64,000 nucleotides of DNA from Ficedula albicollis (lineage: Eukaryota; Chordata; Aves; Passeriformes; Muscicapidae): the NCBI RefSeq assembly GCF_000247815.1, contig NC_021681.1, forward strand, positions 23,568,789 to 23,632,788, in the 5' to 3' direction. Positions 1-12,729 of this stretch are shown piece by piece (the first letter of the stretch is position 1; the number at the start of each line of letters is the position of its first letter). The notes beneath the pieces are model-generated. The model saw only the letters and a list, made by a program, of their open reading frames with translations. It was not told the DNA's origin and did no database searches. The position numbers and the translations under genes are program-made.

Positions 1-121
1 GGAGCTGCAGGATGAGCTCTCCCAGCTCTGAGCCATTCCCTGCAGCTGCTGGGCAGTGGGACAGGAGTGATGGAGCTGCAGGATGAGCTCTCCCAGCTCT
101 GAGCCATTCCCTGCAGCTGCA
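1..121. repeat. 71-bp tandem repeat, cut by window start
   Basis: A 71-bp unit starting GGAGCTGCAGGATGAGC begins at 1 and again at 72; the second copy matches for about 50 bases and then leaves the repeat at about 121. The array probably continues to the left of the window. The unit is rich in AGCTGCAG/GAGCTC words. No coding role is visible. Confidence 0.85.
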
Positions 122-3100
122 CAGGATTTCAGTGCCAGCAGCCTCAGGGGACCCAGAATTGACATTTCTCCTGAAATGTCTGTGCTGGGCTTTGTGTGAC
201 CAAGTGGGATCTCCAAACGAGTTTTTCCCTGAGAAGTGGGTGGGAACTCCTCACTCTTCTACTCCCATTCCAGCAGTCAGAGGAGCAAGAGGAAAAGGGG
301 CACAATTTTGGTGTTCATCTCCATCTATTCCCTGCATCCTTAAATGAGCTGCTTATGATCTCTGTATGCAGAGGATTCCATTTGGAGATTTTATGCTGAT
401 CCAGAATAATTTTAATTTATTCCATCCATTTTTTCATATATGACCCAGCCAAAAAAAAAAAAAAAATCAAGATTACACTTATTATTTTTTAATTCTTTGT
501 ATGTTCTGATGTTATTGAGTCACTATGTTTTACCACAATTTCCCAGTAATTTATGAAATATTTAGTATGATTGAACACAATTTCCATGCATGACTGTGAA
601 ACACAGAAAAGTCATCTTATTATCAGTGTGTTCCTATTAATATTGATGTGATAACACAATGTTGCATCAATTGTAATAAATGGCTCAGATAAGGAGAGCA
701 AACAGAAAACGTTCCCAGCAAAGTTATTCAGACCTGACACGTAGAGCAGCAGTGGCAAAGTCAAGCAAGGAGACTTTGCAATGGCATTTTACTGAATAAC
801 TAAAATTTTATTGACTTATGTTCCACATGATGGAGCATTAAGCAGTCCCCCACACCCTAATTCCTTTCTTGATGGCAGCAGGAATGACCTGCTATTCCCA
901 TCAAATTATGTTTCCTTGTGGTTTTTAGACTTTATGCTGTTTTTTGTTTTTTACTACATTTCTCCCCTCCTCAAGCCTATCTCCAGAGTTAAGGATTTTA
1001 TTTAGAAAAGTTTTAAAAAGTTCCTTTAATGTGTTTTGAGAGACACAACTTTTCACAAGATTTGCCTGTATTTCACTCTTTGGGAATGCATATTTTTTAA
1101 TACAACACTTCATGCTGATAATAAAAGGAGTCCTACTTATCTGTGGGCTTCTTTCACCACAGAGCAGACATTGGAAAGCCTTGATTCATTTCCCCAAACC
1201 ACAAATGAGCTGAGAGATGACAATGCTGGGCCATTCGACTGCACCAGCACTTGGAAAAGAAAACTGCTGATGTGAGGGCTCAGAACTTGTCTTTTAATGG
1301 AGTGGTTTTGAGGGTTTTTTTTATGATTCTTCTGCCACAGAAGCAGAATACAAACCCAGACTGGTACTCAAGTACACACAGGGCAGTGCAGACAGATTCT
1401 TGTGGTTTTAAGTTCAGGTTTTACTCAAGAATGTCCTGGAAATTGCAGGAAAAGCAAGGATAAAATGTTGGTGTCCTGAGCAAATGTTGGTTTTCCTGCT
1501 ACTGCCCTAATTAAAAAGGAAATATTTGATTTTTTTCCACCAGAGAGAAGAACTGAGAGGTTCTGGTCAGCACTGGTGATGCTGCTCTGGGATGGGAGGA
1601 GATGCAGAACTGTCCTGAGACCACTGGGGAACTGTGTTCATTGGATTTACTCCTCCTCAGCACTTCCTAAAGCACTCATCTCAACCTTTTTGGGCTGGAA
1701 CTCACTGAGTTTGGCCTAGCAAGGTAAAAAGTCTCAATTGTGCTGTTGGTAGAAGTTTGCAAAAATAATGAGTGTGTGTCTTTGCTTCTACCTGTCACTG
1801 ATTCTTTTCTCATCTATCAGAATTCCTGCAGAGTGTCTCAAACCCTGGGATTACAGAATCAGTGGAACAGCCGTGATTCACCTCCCAGGTGCCCCAAGAA
1901 ATGAGCTGCAAGACAATAATTATGAATTTCTGTTCTCTGATGTCATCCTGGGGCCTCTTTTTTGGGCTTCTGGATTTGTATCCATGGCTTCATCCTGTGG
2001 TACCTTTGGAAATTCAGTGCTTTATCTTCATTTCTGCATCCCTGGCTGCTGTTAAAATGACATCTCTCACTAGAACACAGACCCTGAGGAAACCAGATGT
2101 GCTTATGGGGCTCAAACAAAGGAGTCACAACCCTCTCCAAATTGTCAGCTCTCCCAATTTTTTGAGTAGCCATTCCCTTCATTTGGACTGTGGAGTTTTG
2201 AAGGGCATTTTCAAGAGGCAGCATGCACTCCTGGAGACCGGATTCACTTCAGCTGTTCTTGTACCACAACATGCAACTGCAAATGGCCAAAATTCTGCTC
2301 CAGCTGGTCCCCTGCAAACTCCTTGGCCTCCACCCATCCTCCCTTGGTGCCTGAGTCCTTGCCAAAGGCATTTTCCATGCACGGAATGTGCACAGAAATA
2401 TTTGTAACCTGCATGTGCGCTGTGGAAACGAGATGCAGTTCCAGTGAAAGATGCAACTTTTGATCCTTCACTGGATGAATTCCATGTTTTGAAGTGTTTG
2501 AAGCAGGGAAGACCACAGCAGGTCTTTCATCTTTCCTGTTGGTTGATCTCTGTAATGCCATGGTAAGAGTGCTGTATGACAAGAGAAAATGCAGCCCTGA
2601 AAAGATTTTGCTATTCCTCTTCCCTGTTTGCAATTTATTAATTTGTATTAATTTCCTTTCAGGACAATCTGTTATCTGTTAATATTTTTCCCTTGTAATC
2701 TTGCTAGTTTGATTTAAAGGATTGATTTTGAAAACAAGGGCAAGACAGTGTGATGAATAATTGTGAAAATATCTGATGTGTTGAAAAAGTCTGAGCTCCT
2801 TAGGCAATATTTTCAGCTGACCTCTAAAAATCACTTTGCAGGTGTATGTATCTGAATATGAAAAGACCAACATTTGCATATGCAAATCCCACCCCTGCAT
2901 TTGCACAGTGTAGTTGGATGAACAACTGAGTCCTCTCTGCAATAATTGTCTTTTCTGTGTGGAAGTGACCTGGTGGTGGCTGTTTCACCCCCTTTTTTTT
3001 TTAATGTTGGTTTTATGATGCTGTGCCTGACTGTGGTTACTTCCTGTTTTCAAGGTAAAAAAAGACAAATTTTCAGAGCTAGGTGGGCATTGGAAACTCT

Positions 3101-4057
3101 GAAATCTCCAAACAGCACTGTGTTGTGTTTTTATTTAAATCCACAGATCATAACGTAGCTCTTCAACTTCAGACTTCTCATTAAACATTAAATTGTAAAA
3201 TCCATATTTTTATCACTCTTATGCAATAATTCTATTGGAAAATAGAGATCTAAGATTGCAAACAGTTAGAACAAATCATTCAAGGGTTCAGCATTTAGTG
3301 TAAAGTGCAAAACCTAATAGAACAATGTGAAAAGGCATATTTTAAAGGTGAATAAGTTTTGTCTGACGCTCCCTGCCCACTCTTGTTGCCTCTTTTCCAC
3401 CTCTGCCTTGGGCCAGAAATTACTCAGTTCTGTGGTCAAAATGTATAGATGATAATGTAGACTTTTTTTTTTTTTTGGAAGTTTAGCTTGACTTTTTATG
3501 GTTGCACCCCTAAGACCACATAGATACATAAATCCCAGACAGATTTGCTCAGCTCCTCTGCCTGACAAGATTAACTCCAGAGAGCTGTGGGTGAGTCCTG
3601 GAGGTAGAGACCTCAGGTGAGAGAGGGACAAAAGTGAGCTCTTCAGCTCATTTGATTTTTGTGCCGGCCAAAAATGCAGGGAAAAGAAAAGAAAAGAAGT
3701 GTAATTTATTATCCTGATCTTGGAGCAATCACCAGGGATGGATTAGTTCTGGAGCTTTCACCACTGACTGTGCCAGTCACTGTGTGAAGTCATGAAATAG
3801 TCATGGGAGCTTTTGTCACCCTCTCCTGGGTGCAGACATTATCCATCAGGAGAGGAAATCCTTTTTCTGCCTGGGGAAATGAGAGTGATCAGGCAAAAAA
3901 ATGCCCCACAAAAGAAGCAATTATCAGCTCACTGAGCGTCAAGAAGGAAGGAGCTGGCTTTGCTTGTGCAGAGGATGCTCAGGGTGGGGTGGGATGCTGG
4001 CCAGAGGCTGATGGAGCTAGGGGGGGTGATGGCAGCTTGTACCTGTCAATGTTTGTG
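122..4057. other. Unique AT-rich non-coding stretch
   Basis: No gene, RNA or recognised transposon is visible here. Open frames are all short and overlap each other on both strands, as expected by chance. It holds a short A-run near 451-466, a T-run near 3463-3476, and the palindromic octamer site listed separately at 2872-2887. A minus-strand frame at 925-1113 reads somewhat like protein but lacks convincing splice signals. Confidence 0.6.
2872..2887. promoter_or_regulatory. Palindromic octamer (POU-type) site
   Basis: The 16-base palindrome ATTTGCATATGCAAAT joins two octamer motifs (ATTTGCAT and ATGCAAAT) head to head. A further partial octamer-like word, GCATTTGCA, lies about 10 bases downstream at 2897-2905. 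Octamers are the binding sites of POU-domain factors such as Oct1/Oct2. That this site is bound or regulates anything is inference; a 16-base perfect palindrome could also arise by chance. Confidence 0.3.
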
Positions 4058-4134
4058 GAATTATAGTCACTGATGTTGGAAAAGTCCTCCAAGACCATTG
4101 ATTCCAACCTGTGCCTGATCCCCACCTTGTCACC
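4058..4134 (-). mobile_element. CR1 retrotransposon 3' part, segment 1 of 2
   Basis: This is the reverse complement of the 3' end of an avian CR1 non-LTR retrotransposon, recognised by the characteristic string reading 'ttggaaaagtcctccaaga' and following 'ccaacctgtgcc'. The element is interrupted by the solo LTR at 4135-4462 and resumes at 4463. It is a dead, 5'-truncated copy with no coding capacity. Confidence 0.75.
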
Positions 4135-4462
4135 TGTTGCATTTGAGCTATAGGAGAAGGAGAAAAGGATAATGCAATGTAGGTTTTTTTTGTAATGGAG
4201 AAACAAGAGAGAGCTTTATTTAAAGAAACACTGCACTTATATTGGGTAGTTCGTGCCAAACAGAACAGAAAAGGCTCATGGGCCAAGAGGGCAGCACCTC
4301 TTTGAAAACATGCTTTGTGCCAAAAAGCACCCGACCCTCACTCGGCTCTCACACACCCTGCAAGTGTTTAATCATTGTTATCATTCCTTGTCCTTGAGCA
4401 TCCTGAGAAACCCAAGGCTTCAAGGCTGCTTTTCCCCTGGTTCCCAGCAGTGTCCAACAACA
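4135..4462 (-). mobile_element. Solo LTR of an endogenous retrovirus
   Basis: A 328-bp insertion splits a CR1 element. It begins TGTTG and ends CAACA (an inverted 5-bp terminus with the canonical TG...CA ends), and is flanked by the 5-bp direct repeat TCACC at 4130-4134 and 4463-4467. On the minus strand a polyadenylation signal AATAAA (plus-strand TTTATT near 4217-4222) lies roughly 85 bases before the 3' end, as expected for an LTR. No internal retroviral genes are present, so this is a solo LTR left by recombination. A 5-bp target duplication is most typical of ERVL-like (class III) elements, but I cannot assign a family. Confidence 0.75.
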
Positions 4463-4655
4463 TCACCCCCCCAGAGCACTGAGTGCCACGTCCAGACACC
4501 TCCAGGGATGGGACCCCAAACCTCCCTGGGCATCTCCTTCCAATGCTCCCCTCACTTTTTCAATGAGTAAATTTTTCCCCATGTCCAACCTGCACCCCCC
4601 CTGCCACAGCCTGTGGCTGTTTCCACTTGTCCTCTTGCTTGTTAGCTGGGAAAAA
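4463..4655 (-). mobile_element. CR1 retrotransposon, segment 2 of 2
   Basis: CR1 antisense sequence resumes directly after the LTR: it shows the known stretches 'actgagtgccacgtccag', 'cacctccagggatgg' and 'ccacttgtcctcttgcttg'. Together with 4058-4134 it makes one CR1 3' fragment of about 270 bp. The first TCACC copy of the LTR target duplication sits at the junction. Confidence 0.75.
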
Positions 4656-6967
4656 AAAGAAATAATGAAATGCTCAGTTCAGTGGGAGCCAGGTAAACCT
4701 GGCTTTTACAGCCCTTGTGAATCAAACCAGACAGATTTATGTGATGCAAATAGAAATGTCCCGAGTTCAGTTTTCTGAACATTTGGTCAGTCTGGCAGGA
4801 AAAGTGAATTCTAACTGCAGCAGATTGGGCTACAGATACCTGCAAAACCAAGTCCTGGGGAGTGGGAATTATGTGATGCTAAAGGAATAAATCTCAGTGC
4901 CCAAATGTAAAACAGGGGAAAGGAGGACCCTTGTGATTGGTTCTCTTCTCATGTGCATTTCTTCTGGATTACATTTCTATTTATTTCCAGGAATAATAAG
5001 GCTTGTTCCCTTCACCTGTAAACAGTGGCATGTTCCCACTACAGACTGAGACAATGAGAAGTGCTAGCTCAGATTATTTTAATTTGGTGTTTATTTTGCA
5101 TTATCTACCTTCTCATAATTTTTAAAAATGTAATCGTGATTAATTTTAGCTTTAGTAACTTTTACAAGCTGCAAAACTGCTGTGACACTTCAAGAGGTGT
5201 GATGAACTAAAAGAAATAAAAAAGGGAGCTTTTTTTGCCTTTAGTGTGAGCACAGGTTTTGTTTCACAGGTCTTTCCTTTCTGTCTTTCCAGCCTCTGAC
5301 ACGTGTTTGTTTCCAGCAGGTCCCCAGACAGCACATCTGGGGGTGGTGCATGCCCCTGTGAGTGATGTACTCAGTGAAGGTTGTTAGTAGGCTGTGTAAT
5401 TTGCTAGTAATTTGAATTAAAACACCGGCCACTGCTCCATTTGCAGCATCACCCATTTACACAGCAGCACATTTTTTATCAGGACTCTTCTTTATCCGAG
5501 AGGAAGATGTTGAGCAGAGTTCTGGTGGTGCTTTTTCACACTTTTTTTTTTTTTTTTCCTGGCACAAAGGCAGTGTCTGATCTGAGCATCAGCCTGGTCC
5601 CACAGAGGCTCCATCTGCTCCTGGGCTGGACTTGCTGACTGCAGTGGAATCTCCACACCAGGGGCTGGATCTCCTCAGTTATGAACCTCTTCCAAGTGTA
5701 GTACACGTTTACCTCACAGAGAAGCCAATCAATTAAACAAGCAAGGCATGTGCTCTGGGAAAATTGAGTATTTTGTTAATTCAGTGGACAGAGGTGATGA
5801 GAATTTCATCCCAAACACCAATTCACGGGGGGAGTTTCATGGGGAGAAGGTGCACAGCTCATGTCATTCCTTGTTCCTCATAAATATTTCACATCTTCAT
5901 TTTATTTTCTCCTTCAGAGTATTTTTCTTTCACACTGAAGGCAAAACATCATTGGGATTGCAGAAATGTATCATTTTAATATTTCCAGCATTTTTATAAG
6001 GAGGAAATGTTTTACCTCTCCTTGAACAACCATGCCAAATAAAACAATGTTGTTTTAGCAGGGTTTAAATTCCCCTTAAAATACTGTTTATAATGTGTCC
6101 ACAGTGCATTCTCACTTTTATATAAACCTGAATTTCCTTCCTGCAGAGGGATTTGGACAACAGGAAAGGGGAAACCTTTTTTTGAGAGGGAACACAAAGG
6201 GAAACTTTTTTAATAATGTTGATGGTGGTGGTAGAAGAGACAAGGATGAAAGAACAAGAGCAAATCTTTTACCTTGAAACAACAAACCCTAAATGTGTGA
6301 TTGAAGTGACCATGAATTGCCATCATTAGTATATTGCTGACATTATCCTGATCCCAAAATTCCTTTAAAAATCTTTCAGCATTTGAGTGATTGTGGTGCT
6401 AATAATAGGATGATGCTGCAATTTTATTGTCAGAGTTGTTCTTGGGCTTGACATTGTCTTTATCAATCTGTTAATGAAAATAATGCTTATGTAAGGTGTT
6501 ATTATGAATTCCTGGTTTGGAGCCAGAGATGGGGGCAATGATATTCTATAGTCTGGCATGTTACAGAATAGTTTTGTTTAATTTCTTTTCTCAGTGAGCA
6601 CTGGAGAGAGAAAAATTTGGGTAGTGGAGTGTTATTTAAAAGTCCCACAACTGTTCTGAAGCAAGCAGTGAATCCACCCAAATTGTCTTTCAGATTTGAA
6701 AGATATCAGCACAAAAAAAGTGGAAAAATAAATAAAAAGCTGGCAAGTTCAATGTTTAATAGAATCTCATTGAAGTTTTTTCAAACCTGAGGCCCATTTC
6801 TAACATATTTAAAATATAAACATGTGGGGCTTTGCAGCTATGGGAGTGCTTGCAGAATCTGAGAGGGAAAGCAAATAGATTGCTGTTCAGTGTTTCTCAA
6901 TACAAGTCACAGCTCCATGCCATGTGCCCATATCAGAATTACTTCATCATCTTTATCAATTTGCCCC
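4656..6967. other. Unique non-coding stretch
   Basis: No supported gene or repeat. There is a T-run at about 5542-5558. Short overlapping open frames on both strands give no recognisable protein. Confidence 0.6.
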
Positions 6968-7106
6968 ATCCCTGAGGTGTCCAGGCCAGGCTGGACAGGG
7001 CTTGGAGCAGCCTGGGACAGTGGGAGGTGTCCCTGCCCATGGCAGGGGTGGCACTGGATGGGCTTTAAGGTCTCTTCCAACCCAAACCATCCTGTTACTC
7101 CATGAT
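6968..7106 (+). mobile_element. CR1 retrotransposon 3' end
   Basis: Sense-orientation CR1 3' end, recognised by 'gcttggagcagcctggga', 'gtggaaggtgtccctgccc'-like text, 'ggatgggctttaaggtctc' and 'ttccaacccaaaccat', ending near CATGATTTA. Strongly 5'-truncated, no coding capacity. Open frames across it are incidental. Confidence 0.85.
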
Positions 7107-9397
7107 TTATTTATCGTTTTTTGTTGTTGCTGTTGTGAATCCTAAATTTAGGGACATTACAGCAATATTCTTTTCCCTGGTTCTGTAGGAAATGGGAGCA
7201 TTAGGAGAGGCAAGTACTTGTGGTGCTGTACAATTTGTCCCTGCCAGCTGATTCCCAAAGTCTTCTTCTGGGAGAGAGCAGAGCTTCAACTGCTTTGCAG
7301 GCAGATTGTAAACTGGCAATCTAGGTCATTGTAAATACAAAATAAACCAGCTGCCAATAAAACTGAAATATAATTCTCTATTCCCAGTACGTGCAAGCAA
7401 AGAAACAAATCCAAGATATTGGCAGTGACAGCTGACATTCCCCCCCCCCCGTTTGTGGTGCTGTGCTCTCCCACTCACCGAGCAGCCTCAGGTGTTGCAA
7501 GGACAAAGAGATGATGGGGATGCAGCCTGAGAAAAAGTTTCATTCTGTGGCACTCTCATTGTAAAGGTCCTTACTCTGCAGCTAAGCACTTGGCTTTGAG
7601 GTGATGTATTTGTGGGATAAGACACTGCCAGAGGTGGCTGAGGGCAGCAGGATCAGACACTGGGTTTATTTTGAAAGAGGCCCAAGGTTTGTGGTGTCAT
7701 TTGGCAGCTCAGAGTACCAAAGCATCCTGAATTCCATTAGCCCACAGGATGTGAAAGATCAGGTAGGTGTTGAATTGCTCCAAAATCCCTGCCGTGCCCA
7801 GTGCTGAGAGCTGCCTTCCCTCCTAGTCCTGTTATCCCCAGAGAAAAAGATAAACACGAGGGAGTTCTGAAAAGGTAATTAAAGGTTTGGCCCCAGTTTG
7901 TTCTTCCCACAGGCATCCTTTAGTTTGTCAGTGTCACCAATTGCATTTTTGTCAGTGTTGGTGGACTGGATGGAGCTTTCTACAGTCCCAGTGAATGGGT
8001 TCTTGGGTATTTTTCCTAATAATCATCTCCTACTTGTGCCAAATCATGGACTTTGGTTCATCATGCTGTCAAAGGAGGTGATACCAGTTTTATTTATGGT
8101 TATAATTTATGGATTTTCTGGAGTTGTATGAGATACAAACTCATTGACCTGAATCTTGGCCTGATTCTCATTAAAAATCCTGCATATGAGTTTAGAATGT
8201 TAAGAATAAGAATGGGACTCACTAAAAAAGCCAAATCCATATCTTATTTTCAATATAACACCGAGCTAAGAAGAACTAAAGATCTGTTCTGACAGATTTC
8301 TGACAACAAAAGAAATCTGCTGAGATGCCATGGACTCCACTGGAGTCAGTTCCTTTATGCTCAGAGAAGACCCAAAAATATTTTGAACGGAGTTCATTGT
8401 CTCTTTGACAGCTTTTAGTCATTTTATTTGCCAAGTTTCTCTCACAGCTGGATTAAGATTTAACAATTTTTTTTCCTCCTCTCCCTGGGATCAGTCACGA
8501 GCCTGTGGGAGATGAGCACGACTCTGGAGCAGAGCCCACATCTGCTCCAAGCCAGGCCTGGCTGATGGGGAGGCTGTTTTTGGTTGGCAGTGTGTTCAGA
8601 CACGGTGCCCCAGGAATTTGTGGAACGGTGGGAAGGTGAGCAGGCACAGCCTTGGAGGTTTCACACCAGAAACGCCCAGAATTTGGAAAGGGACGTCACT
8701 GACCCACCTTTGGTCAAGTTGGTGGAATCCCAGCTTAAGAAGTCTAGCACAACTTGCAGAAAATAGGAATTATGAGGAAGCTCTGGAGGGAGGAAAAAAA
8801 CCAGCTAAACTTTTTACTTTTTTTTTTTCTATAGAAAAAGATTATTTTTATTGTGATTTATTCAGGTAAACCCCCATTCTCCCTTTACTGTTCTTTCTTC
8901 GGAGGCATCACTCGATGTTCCAGAGGCAAACTGAAAAAGAAAAGAATTATTAACAAATGAGATCTCATGAAGACTCAGCAGCAAGGAAAGATTGTTCTGC
9001 CTTTTCCACTGCCCCTCCTTCAGCCCTGGATCCAGTTTGCACTGGGGGGAATGGAAGGATTTGGGCTGGCAGCAGTTCACTCTTGGGTGAGACAATTTAT
9101 AAAGTGCAAAAGTTCAAATCCAATATTGTGTGCACAATTTATTCACAACAGAAATTTCATCCCTGAGTTCAGAGAGACCAGAACATCACCATAAAGATTT
9201 CTATGTATTTCTGGTAACATTGATGTTATTTCCACAGGGTTCATTGCAATCCACAGACCCCATTGTTGCCAGAGAAGCTCAGGAGATGCAGCTTATCTTA
9301 AATCCAGAGTTATCTGTGTGTCACACCAGGCCTTTTTGTAAGTTTGCTACGGTGATCTGTGTTTAAATGAAAAAAAAAAAAAAAGCAATATAAAAGA
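7107..9397. other. Unique non-coding stretch with an 11-base C-run
   Basis: No gene or transposon recognised. An 11-base C-run lies at 7440-7450. T-rich runs occur near 8469-8476 and 8819-8828. Small overlapping frames only. Confidence 0.6.
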
Positions 9398-9535
9398 GGG
9401 AGCAGAACACTGGGCTAGGGAATTAAATGTCTGGTTTCTCTTCCCAGCTCTGCTGGTGTGACCTTGCACAGCCCCTTCTCCGTGTTTCAGCAGCCACCAC
9501 CATAAAATGTGAGTAATGAGGTTATAAATGGATCA
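9398..9535 (+). mobile_element. MIR-like ancient SINE fragment
   Basis: The stretch follows the order of MIR/CORE-SINE landmarks: a GAGCA...ACTGGGCTAGGGA head, CCCAGCTCTGC, then TGTGACCTTGCACAGCCCC (compare the MIR word TGTGACCTTGGGCAAGTC), a TTTCAG block, and CATAAAATGTGAGTAATGA (compare the MIR TAAAATGGGGATAATA block). Divergence is high, as expected for an ancient element in a bird. An alignment would be needed to separate MIR from related CORE-SINEs. Confidence 0.5.
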
Positions 9536-11360
9536 TTTTTATTGAGTGATGGCGCTGCACAGTTCGGTTCTGTCCTTTACTTCTGTTTGCTGTGTGGTTT
9601 AATATTTGCCAGTAAAGAGAGTGGCTAATTGCGTTTCAGGGCCCTCAGAGCTCGGTTCAGTGCAGCCCACGTGTTCATTTGTTTCTGTGCAAAGGTGTTA
9701 TTAATCACTGGCAAACTGCTGCAGCCAAGTTAACCAAACACTGAAAACCAAATGTGCAGGGGTTTTGTGGCTGCAGGTGCAAGGGAGGCAGGTGGGAAGC
9801 ATTGGAAAGTTCTCCAGAACTCACTCATCCCCTAAAACCCAATCTCAACCCCTTCATGCCTCAAATCCTCAAATCCATGCAGCAAAATTAAACTTTTTTT
9901 TCTCTTCAACCAGCCCACAAAGCATTAAAAACATCTCTTATGCCTTAATCTTGCTACATTCAAATTATAATTCCTGATCACTTATTTGATTTAATCTTAA
10001 TCTGTTCATTTTTCCCAATATAAGAAGTCACCACTGGAAGGTTTTCAGTGCACAAACTCTACAGGTAATTTTCTTTCTGTCTTTGAAGTGACACTTTTGA
10101 AGCTGCAAACAAGTGATGATAAAAGGCCCCAATGTCTGTGAAATTATATTTGCCAATTTACAATAAATTTCCTGATAATAGTACAGTAGTAAAGCTGTAA
10201 GGGTTCTGCCCCTGTGGTGTAATTTTTCTTTGAAATTGTAGCAGAAAGGAAAAATGGTAAAAAACCTTTGGACTTGGAGGTCTGCAGAAATATTGACAAT
10301 AGTTTTGTTTGATGCTGAGTGTGTTGTTTATTATGAAAACAGGATCTGCTGTGCCCATTGAAATAATTTATCACATGAGCATCTCCCCTGGAAATTAAAA
10401 GTGTCAAAATGTGCTTCAGAATGGCTTTGTGGTGCAGTAATTAAGAAAAAAGGGCTTGCCTTTTCTTCCCATTAAAAACCTTCTTAGCACACTTGTCCTC
10501 AAAGCATTTGTGACAGCAAACTTAGCTACACTTTTGTACTTCAGATCACAAAATTATTTTGAGCTACATTAGAAAGATTGAATAGAACTTCCACATGAAA
10601 TTGCTTTAATGATATTTTTGTGACTCTCTGAAAATACACTTCATCTTCTCTCGTTCTCTGGTTCCTCTATTTATTATTAGATACCTGTGGAGTTTAATAA
10701 AATACACTTTATGTCAACCTTGTTGTTAACGGTGAAAATTCTCTCTCTCTCTCTCTTTTTTTTTTTCTCTCTTTTTTTTTTTTTTTTTAATCTCAGCACA
10801 CCCTGTGAAATGGAGCTCGTATTTTTTTTTTTCTAGGATGCTAATAAATGGATTGTGTTTATAAACCAAAGGGGCTCATGGTTGCTGGAGCAGCCTTTTG
10901 GAGGTGGTGTTGGCTGTTTTGAGATCTCCTTGCTGGTGGGCAGTAGTTGGCCAGCCCGTGGTGGTCTCAAACAAAATCATCATCAAAAGCTGCCAACCTG
11001 CCTTAGCTCCGGGTGGATTTCCAGGGAAAACGCTGGAGCAGCTCTGCTGAGCTTGCCTCAGCATATTTTATACCGATGGTGTTTCTAATTCGGTAAATTC
11101 TCAGCTTTAAACTGCTCCCTCTCATCTATTTGAGTCATCCTTTAAGTAAAAGTCTTTGATTTTCATCATTTAATCCCAGTTTGCCCCAGGCAAGCCGTGT
11201 GTCTTCCCCTCAATGGCCATTTGCTTCTGCATTTCTAAAGAGCATGGTAATAAGGAAGGTGGGCACTTTTAAAGATGTTAAAAGTTGTCTTTGTAAAGGC
11301 TCCGTGAGTGTGAAATTCCTTCAGTTGTTTAAGTTGGAATTTTCCTTTTTGAGGCTTTTT
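9536..11360. other. Unique non-coding stretch with polypyrimidine tract
   Basis: No gene found. A (CT)n then T-rich pyrimidine tract lies at 10740-10790, with a further T-run near 10822-10832. Otherwise AT-rich sequence with chance open frames. Confidence 0.6.
10740..10790. repeat. CT/T polypyrimidine low-complexity tract
   Basis: Alternating CT dinucleotides pass into long T-runs interrupted by CTCTC, about 50 bases of pure pyrimidine on the plus strand. Confidence 0.9.
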
Positions 11361-11477
11361 CTTTTCCATTTCCATTGATGTGTGTGATGCATTAGTGGGT
11401 GGGAGGAGCTGCCAGTGCCTTTTCCATTTCCATGGATGTGTGTGATGCATTAGTGGGTGGGAGGAGCTGCCAGTGCC
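11361..11477. repeat. 58-bp tandem duplication
   Basis: A 58-bp unit starting CTTTTCCATTTCCAT begins at 11361 and 11419; the two copies differ at about one position (TTGATG versus TGGATG). A young two-copy tandem duplication. Confidence 0.9.
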
Positions 11478-11592
11478 ACCAGCACTGCAGCATGGGCAAA
11501 GGTACAAGGACACATTTCACCTGTTGGGGTAAAATACAATTTATTTGGAGATCAATCGACTCATACCAGTGCGGCTGAGATCTGGCACCTTT

Positions 11593-11605
11593 CCCCCCCC
11601 CCCAG

Positions 11606-11637
<32 letters not shown>
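11593..11637. repeat. Two adjacent poly-C tracts (11 and 30 C)
   Basis: Eleven C at 11593-11603, then AGGT, then thirty C at 11608-11637, followed by AGGTTT. The word AGGT thus appears on both sides of the longer C-run, a small version of the flanking duplication seen at the other poly-C tracts. Confidence 0.95.
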
Positions 11638-11640
11638 AGG

Positions 11641-12628
11641 TTTATCAATTTATCTGAGATAATTTATTTCCTCTGCCCCTTTTTTTGTGCTCATCTCATC
11701 TCATTGGTTTATCTGCATTTTCTTACACGGATATTTGCTTTTGTGATGATTTTTTTGCAAATTTTCAGGCTGGAAATTTAAGAGGAATTAGAAAAGGTAA
11801 AACTGATAAGCAGAAATCACTAGTACTATAAAAAATCCCAACAAACAAAGCCAAACCAGCCACTATTATTTTTTATTACAACAGGGCTCAAAAATCCAAC
11901 TGAGATTGAAGATTTACAGTGCTAAAAACTTCACAGATAGTTACAGATAATTGTTGCTTCAAAAGAATTAAACACAGCAGGCAAAAAAAATGTCATTTTC
12001 TCTCCAAGTGGCACAGTTCAGGCTGGTGGGAGGATGAGGAGTTGCCATGAAATCTCTTGGCTATCAGCTGAGCAGTCAATACCCTCAATCAATAATTCAC
12101 AACACTGAATAGATTTACTTCTGGGGAAAAAAAAAACAAACCAACCCCAATGTGGTTTAATATTTTAATTTTGCCTGCCTGTTTCTTGTTCTCAGCTTTT
12201 GCAATGGCAAGGTGTTCTCACTTTTTAATGGTTGTGGTTTTAGTTAAGCTAAATTATCACAGAACTCCTACTGGTATTTTAAGTAGAAATTCTATCTGTG
12301 GTCAGGCAGGGAAACGAACAAGAAATAATTTTCTGGAAATGTTGTTTTTTTTGGGTTTTTTGTAGAAAGTGTTAAGAATTAGTGTGATAGGAGGAAGGGA
12401 AGATCAGAGGTACTGCCCACTCGTGGCATGTCCAGCAGCTGGGCACAGTTTCTATGTCAGATCCATCAGGGATCACCAGTGAGTGCCACGGTGGGGTGGG
12501 AGTGGTGTGAGAGCTGGACAAGGATGAAGAAAAAGCCCAGAATGGCCAGCCTTGAAAAAACTGAAAATCTTGAAAAGAAGGGAGGAAAATTTTCCACTTT
12601 CACCAGTTCCAGATGTTCCTGAACGACC
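11641..12628. other. Unique non-coding stretch
   Basis: AT-rich, no gene, RNA or transposon recognised. Confidence 0.6.
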
Positions 12629-12653
12629 AAAAAAAAAAAAAAAAAAAAAAAAA

Positions 12654-12729
<76 letters not shown>

